This document shows positions 1-6,975 of a DNA stretch of 12,836 nt, piece by piece. Where the stretch lies: the NCBI GenBank assembly GCA_036940085.1, contig JALLBK010000990.1, positions 1 through 12,836 on the forward strand. Reading direction: 5' to 3'. The notes under the pieces were generated by a model, which saw nothing but the letters and a program-made list of their open reading frames with translations, searched no databases and was not told the origin of the DNA. Source of the DNA: Discostella pseudostelligera (Eukaryota > Bacillariophyta > Thalassiosirophyceae > Thalassiosirales > Thalassiosiraceae). Every line of letters begins with the position of its first letter. The stretch's first letter is position 1. Made by a program: the position numbers and the translations under genes.

Positions 1-31
1 GTCATGTATGGATTTTTAATATAGCGTAGCT

Positions 32-1665
32 TTATTTTAATTCATAGTAAGCCAGAGCTGTCCCTACAATAAATACCAACGATGAGAATGTGAGCTGTGA
101 TATCTCGCTTAATCTCGATGTCGGTATGGAGTAAAACCCGATAGAAGCTGCAACAAATGAAAACAAGTCAGATCGAACCAAAAGTAAATAGGAGCAACAC
201 ATAATGGTGAAACCAACTCACTGCCAAAAGACTGGACACATTTATAATAGCCAACAGCACGAGAGTGATCGCTTCCTGAAGTGAAAAAATCGCCCATCAG
301 CCAATAGCTAAACACTTGGATCTGTGCATCCGCGAAGCCCCAGCATGCAAAGGCCAAAGATGGAATAACAACGTTCACATCAGCAATGTCGTACGCGACA
401 GCAGATCCATTCTGTTTCGCAGCATATTCTTGAATTGCAGCCAAAATATTGCCAGTGGTATTGATGACGATGAAGGCTACCAAGCACGCAATAGCTCGCA
501 TTCTACGAGTGACTGTGGGGCTTTCAAAGTCTAGCAGTCTTCCACATACAATAGCGCCAATTATCTCCATCAAATGAAATACAATCAATTCTACCCCAAT
601 CGTTCGTCGAGTGAAGAAACGATTCCCAAAAGTTGCTTGTTGGTATGGTTGATTAAATCCCTTCATATGGCAGAATGAGTGAGTCTCATACTAGTAAACG
701 ACGCCACCTGCCAGAAATGCTTTCGATTTTTGGTCACTCACAGTGTAAAAGAATAGTAGAAACAGACACATCATCCGTCGAGTGAAGAAAAACTTCCACG
801 TTTTAAGAGACTCTTGCGTCCAAGACTGGTTGCTCAATTTGTCACTGAATCTGCATTGGATAGGTGATGCTTCACTTGCACATTTTTCATTTTCATCCAC
901 CGTTAGAGGAGTAAGCTCGGTAGATGTTTCTCCCATATCCTGGACGTTGTTCATCGTATCTGTGGTTGACGTCATCCGTAAAATTTCAGGAGGAAGCAAT
1001 ATCTGTGTAAATAGTGCACCGATGAGAATGAACCCCAGAAAGAGCGCGTACAGTGTCGTCGACCCCTGTGGTTTATTATTGTAGTATAGGAAGGAAATCG
1101 AACCACCGACAAGAGAACTGCATTGAAAAATAGCCCAAAACATCCCCACCAATTTTCCAGACCGTGTTGCTGAATTTCTTTTAATCATCTTCCCTTCATC
1201 ATCTGTCGGTTTCACATTCGCTTCGAGCGCTTCTGCCCTTGACGCATATTGTAAAATAAGACGACCCTGCGCTGTCCAGAGTATTGACGCACCACAACCG
1301 AGAACAGCCCCACCCATCACAACGAGTCTACGAGTCCAAATCGTTCCTCCGCAAAGGAAATATATCAGAGATACGAGCACCAACGATGCATAACCAAGAA
1401 CACCGTAGAACATGGAGCGTCGGCAACCCCACTTGTTGATGATGCCCGGACTGATAAGACACGTGAGGGTGAATGTGAAATATATCACGGAGACGCTATC
1501 GGCGGCAAGATCTGATCCATATGTCGACGCTGCATAGAATTGAATTGTCGTGTAGGCCGCGAAGACCCAGAAAAAGACGAGCCCTAGTACCGCCGTCTGC
1601 AGTTGTGGTGAGCGGTACCACAACGGGGCATGCTCGCGGAGGAAATTGTCAAGGATATCAAACAT
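32..1665 (-). CDS. UNC93-like multi-pass membrane protein, three exons, complete
   Basis: Exons read 1665-742, 660-222 and 147-32, joined by GT-AG introns at 741-661 (81 nt, phase 0) and 221-148 (74 nt, phase 1). The joined product is 492 residues, normal for UNC93 proteins. ATG 1665 is the first Met after an in-frame TAA 12 codons upstream. Family marks are the first helix (about 22-44), NKWGCRRS after helix 2, the ILWTAQG stretch near 128-134, the IFQCSSLVGGSIS helix (179-191), and FYTGFNQPYQ leading into FGNRFFTRRTIG across the first junction. An acidic, Ser/Thr-rich loop (about 230-285) splits the two halves, as in major facilitators. The last exon supplies a final hydrophobic helix and the end ALAYYELK. 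UNC93 relatives have roles as trafficking or channel-regulating proteins or as transporters; the substrate here is unknown. It is divergent from EED, with a 734-bp spacer. The family call is firm; the function is not. Confidence 0.88.
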
Positions 1666-1780
1666 TGAGCACACTCTGCCGCCCGCAGCATTGAGATCTT
1701 ATGTATTCCTTCGCTCCTCCTTATTTAATAGCCTTTCTAGAATGGGCGGGGGGTGGCGGGTATCTAGCGGTGCGGACACC

Positions 1781-1845
1781 ATCGTCACCGCCGTCACCGT
1801 CACCATCTTCATCTTCGTCGTCTACGTCGTCGTCTTCGTCGTCTA

Positions 1846-1876
<31 letters not shown>

Positions 1877-1878
1877 GA
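1781..1878. repeat. (TCG)n trinucleotide tract with a 21-bp tandem repeat inside
   Basis: The stretch is mostly TCG/GTC triplets with TCA, TCT and TAC interruptions. Inside it a 21-bp unit beginning CTTCGTCGTCTACG occurs twice back to back, at 1813-1833 and 1834-1854, followed by a nearly pure (TCG)n run to about 1875. It sits about 120 to 215 bp upstream of the UNC93-like ATG, probably in its promoter or leader. Such tracts change length by slippage. Confidence 0.85.
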
Positions 1879-1918
1879 TCGGTGTCGACGTGCGGGCGGC
1901 GGGCGGCGCAAGGTCTAC

Positions 1919-2085
1919 GTCGGAGTCCGTATGTCTGACAGTGGAGGGTTTTCGAATTTGAAATTTAGAATTAAATCATTATGTACATTGGATTATGTAT
2001 GTGAAGAAATGTACTGTTCCTACTTCAAATTAGCGCATAATGTATGAGGTCGGGGTCCGTATGTAGAAAATAATGTACTGTTCCT
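1919..2085. repeat. Two pairs of short direct repeats in the UNC93-like/EED spacer
   Basis: A 16-bp segment, GTCGGAGTCCGTATGT at 1919-1934, recurs at 2049-2064 as GTCGGGGTCCGTATGT with one mismatch. A 14-bp segment, AATGTACTGTTCCT, occurs exactly at 2008-2021 and 2072-2085. The order is the same in both copies but the spacing differs (74 nt against 8 nt between the elements). This suggests an old duplication of about 130 bp with an internal deletion in one copy, or repeated regulatory sites. Confidence 0.7.
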
Positions 2086-2399
2086 CCATGAAGGCAAAGC
2101 CGTCCGCCATCCGCCCGCCGGCCATGTCTCGTTGCATGCGCGTAGATGCGCGCGGTGGTACCATACGATATCATATTATCGTAGCTTCAGGTGGCGTGGT
2201 GCTAGCAGGCTAGCAGTGTGGTAAATAGAGTTGTGTTGTGGTGGTGAATGGTGATTGGTGGTTGTGGTGGTCTTCGAGGTCGAGTTGAACCATTGACATT
2301 CCGCCCTCCTAGCCTCACTAGAGAGGGGTGTGGCGAATTTAAATAAATCGATAGAGGAGATATCCAAGCGCCTGAGGTGATATTTCAACTGAAAGAGGT

Positions 2400-4154
2400 A
2401 TGTTGGTGAGGCAATGCATGTGTAGAGCGCCGAGAAACATGGCAAGCAATGATGTGGATCATAAAAATGACGTCGTCCTCTCGTCATCACGAGGGCATTC
2501 ATACAATGCCAATCCACTGCATAAAGTACCCCAACCTCCTCAGAAATATAAACTCAGATGCGCCGTGAAAGAGAACCACCAGCATCCCATCTACTGCGTT
2601 GCATTTTCGCGTCACATCCACAGACACAATGGCGAGGGTGGCAATGGCAATCTTCATTCAGCAGTTTTTGCAACATGCGGTGGGAACTATTCAACAATAT
2701 ACGAAATAAATAATAGTGGCAATATTGACGGAGAATCTCCTCTAACTATACGTCAAGTCTACCGCGATGTGGATCCGGATGAAGTTTTCTACACATGCGC
2801 TTTTGGGGGCAGAGGCGTAGTAGGTTCGCCTGTGGGCTTCTCTACTGCTGATGGGGACACGACGGATAATAGAGATAGAGACATGCATGGTAGCATCAGT
2901 TTTGGACATGAACTTCATAAAGAAAAGCAACAATATAATTCAATGAACGGGGTTAAAAGGTTAAAGGTCGACGATGCAGTACAGCCCTGCCGAAAGAAAT
3001 TAGACAACGAGAATGCATCAAGATCTTCATCAATATTCCATCTCCCCTTTTCTGCCTCCCACACTGGACCCCCACTTCTCTGCCTCGCTGGAACTCGAGG
3101 TATAATCAAAGTTATTGATACCTATCGACGCAGTCTATATATGACCCTCTCTGGCCATGGAAATGACATCACCGACTTAAAGTTCAGCCCGACAAACGAA
3201 TGGCTCCTACTGTCAGCATCCAAAGATGAATCGGTACGACTTTGGAATTTACAACGTGGGGTCAATGTGGCAATATTTTCCGGAGATTATGGGCATCGGG
3301 GACAAGTGTTGAGTGTTTCATGGCATATGAGTGGCTCTAAAATTGCATCCTGCGCAATGGACAACACCGTCAAGCTGTGGAGAATTTTTTCGGACAATAA
3401 CAAGAAGAAGCAAGAAGGTGGGGAGGGGGAAAGCAAATGCGGGCCGATTGAGACAGCAGTACGAAAGAGCTTTACTGTAGTTCCCGATCGTTGGAGTGGC
3501 AATAATCAATCTTGTCAAAAGTTCAAAACAATATTTCATCAGTTCCCCTACTTCTCGACAGACGAAGCTCACACGAATTACGTTGGTAAGTCGATTTGTT
3601 AGTAGTAATTACTCTCTGTCCATTCAGTCTGGTTAGTATTGTTGTTTCTATCGGTCTCATGTCACCCCATTTCGGAATTTCTGTCTCGTTTGTCCATAGA
3701 CTGTGTCCAATTTGTCGGCGACCTTATACTATCTAAATCCGTAAGCAACAAAGTGGTTCTTTGGAAACCACTCTTCAATGACAAAGAAAGCGAACAAACA
3801 ATTCATGTAAAACATCGAGTGCCGTCATCAATTCTTTTCCTACGCGAATTTACATTGGACCATTGCGGGAGTTGGTACGTCCGCTTTGAGTCTCCACCAC
3901 CCTACCATCAAATACTGGCGTGCGGTAACCAAAAAGGTGATGTGAAAATCTGGCGTATTGGCGAAAATGGTGATGATGATAGTGGATGCCATCCAAACAA
4001 AAAGCATTATTGTAAATTGAAAACATCCGAGTATTTCAACGGAGGATACTTTGACCAATCCACCGTGCGCATGGTTGCATTTAATCCGCACGGACTTAAC
4101 CTGGTTGCAGTCAAGGACGACTCCACAGTCTGGGTGTGGGATCCAGAGTTTTGA
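2400..4154 (+). CDS. EED: EED / ESC, WD40 subunit of Polycomb repressive complex 2, two exons
   Basis: Exons 2400-3585 and 3700-4154 join across a GTAAGT...ATAG intron (114 nt, phase 1) inside HTNYVDCVQFVGDLILSKS, giving 546 residues (human EED has 441). EED binds the E(z) methyltransferase and H3K27me3, so PRC2 can read and spread its own mark in the nucleus. Evidence includes YKLRCAVKENHQHPIYCVAF (50-69), DVDPDEVFYTCAF (123-135), LLCLAGTRGIIKVI (226-239), the canonical blade GHGNDITDLKFSPTNEWLLL with SKDESVRLWN (252-283), GHRGQVLSVSW...DNTVKLWRI (298-329), CGSWYVRF (451-458) and the last blade ending VWVWDPEF. The aromatic cage that holds trimethyl-lysine appears intact: Tyr65 at the human Phe97 position, Tyr131 (Tyr148), Trp454 and Tyr455 (Trp364/Tyr365). 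An insertion of roughly 80 residues (137-220) interrupts a blade. An in-frame TGA at 2373 precedes ATG 2400; ATG 2439 is an alternative start. Confidence 0.93.
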
Positions 4155-4359
4155 TGCAAAATAGAGCATTGTGAATGATAGAGCTTCATGCGTATGCCAT
4201 TGCGAATAACGACTCCATTTACGGCGGTATTTCAGAGCCTGCTAGTTCAGTGTTCCGTCAGAATAGTCCCATAACTTTCATACTCCATACTAAAATAATA
4301 CCTCAAAGATGATACCAATCAATGCATCGCCGTTTTTGATCGCAATTTGAATATTTCGT

Positions 4360-6496
4360 TCACAGTATTGGCGGCAGTGAGTGTCGCGCAGGAAAATCAC
4401 GTCGATTTTTTGCCAAATCAGCTTCATATCTCAAATATTTCCCATCAAATGTAGAGAAGTACACGGTGGACACTGACGTAATCACGATTAGGAGATAAAA
4501 TGAAAAGGTGTATGGTGGACGGCCATTTCCCAGTATATTCGCAGTCCCATCGTCGTTGTTGGCGCCATCATTATTTCCACTAGTCGTCGCGTTGGTGGAA
4601 ACTCCGACGTTACTAACAATCTTGAAGAGTGGTATGAATAGTGCACTTAACAAATTGCAACTTANTGGTGGAAACTCCGACGTTACTAACAATCTTGAAG
4701 AGTGGTATGAATAGTGCACTTAACAAATTGCAACTTAATTGCAATATCACGAGCACCGTGTTTTCACTAAGCGGATACGCCAATTCGACTGTCAACTCGG
4801 TGGCAAGTGGGAGCAGTGGTCCCAGTAGTCCCGATACCACGAGGAGTGACCACCGAACATCGCCCGCACGGTGTGTGTCGAGACTAACGCCACATTCCGC
4901 AAGGGCAAATACACCGAGCACCAATAAGATTAGTGTAACGACATAGTACGATCGTGTCCTGTCGGTGAAGAAACCAACAATTACCGAGGATATCATGATG
5001 ATGACTTGAAATACCGCACCGATAACTGCCACGTAGATGGAGGCAGTGGACAGCTCACCCGACTGATTGATGCTTGCATTCATTTCATCAGTGCTATGAT
5101 AATCACCCCGAACGAGATAATCCAAGTACGTAGACAACACGTTGATTACGATCCCGACGCAACTGAAGGCAACCAAGCAATGGGAAAATCCTTTTCGATG
5201 AAAACAGGCTTTGGCCGCGAGGAATATCTGATCGTCACGAATGTCGATTTCTAAATGATGCGGAGTTTGTGTTAGTGTAGGTTCGGCACCTTCGCAGTCG
5301 TTTATGTCGGATTCATCAGCAGAGTAAGGTGAAAATAGAGCCAGTTGTGCTGGATAGTCCGGCGAGGAGGAGGATGTGGATTGCGGTGTGGAATCATGCC
5401 GATGCGAAATCAACTGTGCAGGTGTATTCATGCCACTCCTCGATGTACGTGCAGTAGTATTGTTCGATGCACCCACCTCTCCGTCCTCCTCACCACTGAA
5501 ATTCCAAAATCCACTCGAATCCGCAGGATCGTCGGTCCTGCCACCACCATTATTCGTACCATCCTTGACCAATAAACTCGACGAGGCTCTCTGTATAATA
5601 TCACGAATACTAACTTCCAACGTCCCCCTCATAATACGCGAACTACCACTGGGAGGCGTGGGTGGTGCATCCTCCAACTGCATGGCCGTACCAAGGAAAG
5701 CCGCCACACTAAAGAAGGTCAGCAGACTAAAATAATTGGCAATTTGATTTGGTGATTGCACATACAATGCCCCTACAATGAAAGCAAGTCCTACACCTAA
5801 TTGATTGGCATTTAATGCAATTGACGTGGCCATGGTGCGTTCATGTTCCGGGAACCAACTGGCCGATAGGAGTGCCGGTGTGCATTGAAATAATGGGTTG
5901 GCAAATCCTACCAAGAAGAAACCAAGATATAAAGCAAATGTGCCACACATTCCATGAAGTAAGGATGAGATGCTAAAGAATGGAGGCAATCCACCACTCT
6001 TGACTAAATTTCCAAGCATATTGTTGAATGCCCCAAAGACAATAGTGCGTCGCAAACCAAGTCGAGAAAGGATCCATGGTTCTAATGCGGTGCCGAGACA
6101 ACTTGCCACCAGGAAGCAAGTGACAAGTGCCTCTGGCTGGATATATATTTGTGCATCATTGTCGTGGGAGTAAATATAGTCATCGTCAGAACTGTAGGCG
6201 CGAGAGGTGATGGTGGCAATGGGTGCGACGCTAAGACCGGTCCAATCGGAGAGGAGGTTTAAGAGGGACAGGTAGAAGAGCATGATCCATCGACGGCGGT
6301 AGACGCGATAGCCACCATGGCCAGATTTCGCGTTGTCGTTGATGCCGATATTGTCATCATGGATGGCATTGCTTGAATTGACGACTGGAGTGTGTCGATC
6401 ATAACCGTCATCTCGGTACGATGGGTGCGCGAAGGGGTAGGGAGTTCCTCCCACCGCCGCCGAAGCCGCAGCAGCAGCAGAATGTCGCGATCTCAT
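4360..6496 (-). CDS. FLVCR-like (SLC49) major facilitator, intronless, broken by an assembly seam
   Basis: The frame opens at ATG 6496, just after an in-frame TAA, and runs without introns. At 4593-4737 a 72-bp exact repeat with one N between the copies shifts the frame, so the sequence as given yields a 5' part that ends early (stop near 4613) and a separate 3' part (to TGA 4360). Counting the repeat once removes 73 nt and leaves 2,064 nt, exactly 688 codons (687 residues), which argues for an assembly error over a mutation. Family signs are YRRRWIMLFYLSLLNLLSDW at the first helix (Trp85), a GLRRTIVFGAFNNMLGN loop and helix, SASWFPEHERTMATSIALNANQLG, a TDRTRSYY loop, and ELTVELAYPLSENT near 566-579. 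FLVCR relatives export haem or carry choline; the substrate here is not predicted. A hydrophilic Ser/Asp/Asn-rich loop (about 275-425) separates the halves. It is divergent from MUT. Confidence 0.78.
4593..4737. repeat. 72-bp exact direct repeat around a single N (probable assembly join)
   Basis: Copy one is 4593-4664 and copy two is 4666-4737, with no mismatches, and the only ambiguous base in the window (4665) lies between them. The copies lie inside the coding sequence of the FLVCR-like transporter. Two contig ends that overlap by about 72 bp, placed side by side with a placeholder N, would give exactly this pattern. The frame returns when one unit plus the N is removed. Confidence 0.93.
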
Positions 6497-6975
6497 TGCT
6501 TTTTACACACTATTGCTCTCACAGAAGACAGGGTGCTAAATTATTACCCGACCCATTGTCATCCCTATTCCATTGAAATGGTGGTTCTGTTCTGGTACGG
6601 CGTCATCTATCGCTCGGTCTACGAACCGACGCTCACCCGGCGGACGGCGGCCGGGGCCGGCGGCGGAAGTGGAAGATATGGCGGGAGAGGCGGTGAAAAG
6701 ATCGGCGGAAATGGCGGGAAGCACGAATTGCGAATATGGCGGGAAGAAAGATGATACGGAGATATGGCGGGAAGTCTTCGAGAAGATTTAGACGCCGAAT
6801 CCGAATCCAAAATCAAAATCCAAAATCTTCACCCGAACACCGACATGCACCGACGTCGAAGAATTGAAGCAGATCATTGACACCACCACGCTACCAATGA
6901 AGTGGTACGGACGGTAATAGGAACGGGGAATAATATCCGACCATTAGCATTAGTATCTCCAACATTGCATCCGTC
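6497..6975. promoter_or_regulatory. Divergent spacer between the FLVCR-like gene and MUT
   Basis: This 479-bp gap separates the start codons of two divergently transcribed genes and should hold both promoters. The half near the FLVCR-like gene is unremarkable. From about 6640 to 6775 it is rich in GGCGG, with four GGCGGGA motifs. From 6797 to 6827 there is a short AATCC/AAAATC-rich run. An ACCAAT element lies at 6892-6897. The 72-codon frame at 6573-6791 is probably a chance or upstream ORF. No TATA box is obvious. Confidence 0.5.
6676..6775. repeat. Four spaced copies of an ATGGCGGGAAG motif
   Basis: The core GGCGGGAR occurs at 6680-6687 (GGCGGGAG), 6713-6720, 6738-6745 and 6766-6773 (all GGCGGGAA), each preceded by AT, and three of them by ATAT. 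Spacings are 33, 25 and 28 nt. The three exact copies continue as GGCGGGAAG. GGCGGGAA, read TTCCCGCC on the other strand, matches the core bound by E2F/DP factors in animals and plants. Repeated binding sites are one reading; decay of a tandem repeat of about 28 bp is the other. Confidence 0.65.

Larger units (their letters stand above)
1666..2399. promoter_or_regulatory. Divergent spacer between the UNC93-like gene and EED
   Basis: This 734-bp gap lies between two start codons pointing away from each other, so it should hold both promoters and 5' leaders. It contains a (TCG)n tract (about 1781-1878), two pairs of short direct repeats (1919-2085), a 7-bp inverted repeat with a 6-nt loop (2164-2183) and a G/T-rich stretch (about 2220-2275). 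I found no convincing TATA box or conserved coding segment. Open frames here are only translations of the repeat. The regulatory role is inferred from gene orientation. Confidence 0.5.

Noticed and set aside
1701..1961. Open frame of 86 codons with a long poly-Ser run
   Set aside because: It is only the translation of the (TCG)n tract; a second frame gives poly-Val. There is no flanking conserved sequence.
2164..2183. Inverted repeat TACGATA / TATCGTA with a 6-nt loop
   Set aside because: A 7-bp stem is weak and common by chance; there is no T-run or known element around it.
2176..2517. Minus-strand open frame of 113 codons overlapping the EED 5' end
   Set aside because: It is antisense to the EED start and its leader, has a low-complexity Thr/His stretch from a G/T-rich repeat, and resembles no family.
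3840..4169. Antisense frames under the EED second exon
   Set aside because: The sense strand encodes clear EED blades to its stop; the antisense peptides have no family features.
4593..4737. Genuine tandem duplication inactivating the transporter (pseudogene)
   Set aside because: Identity is perfect and the single N sits exactly at the copy boundary, which fits a contig join far better than a natural duplication.
6573..6791. 72-codon frame upstream of MUT, possible upstream ORF or short gene
   Set aside because: Its composition follows the GGCGGGA repeat, there is no recognised domain, and overlapping frames on both strands are equally open, as expected in GC-rich spacer.
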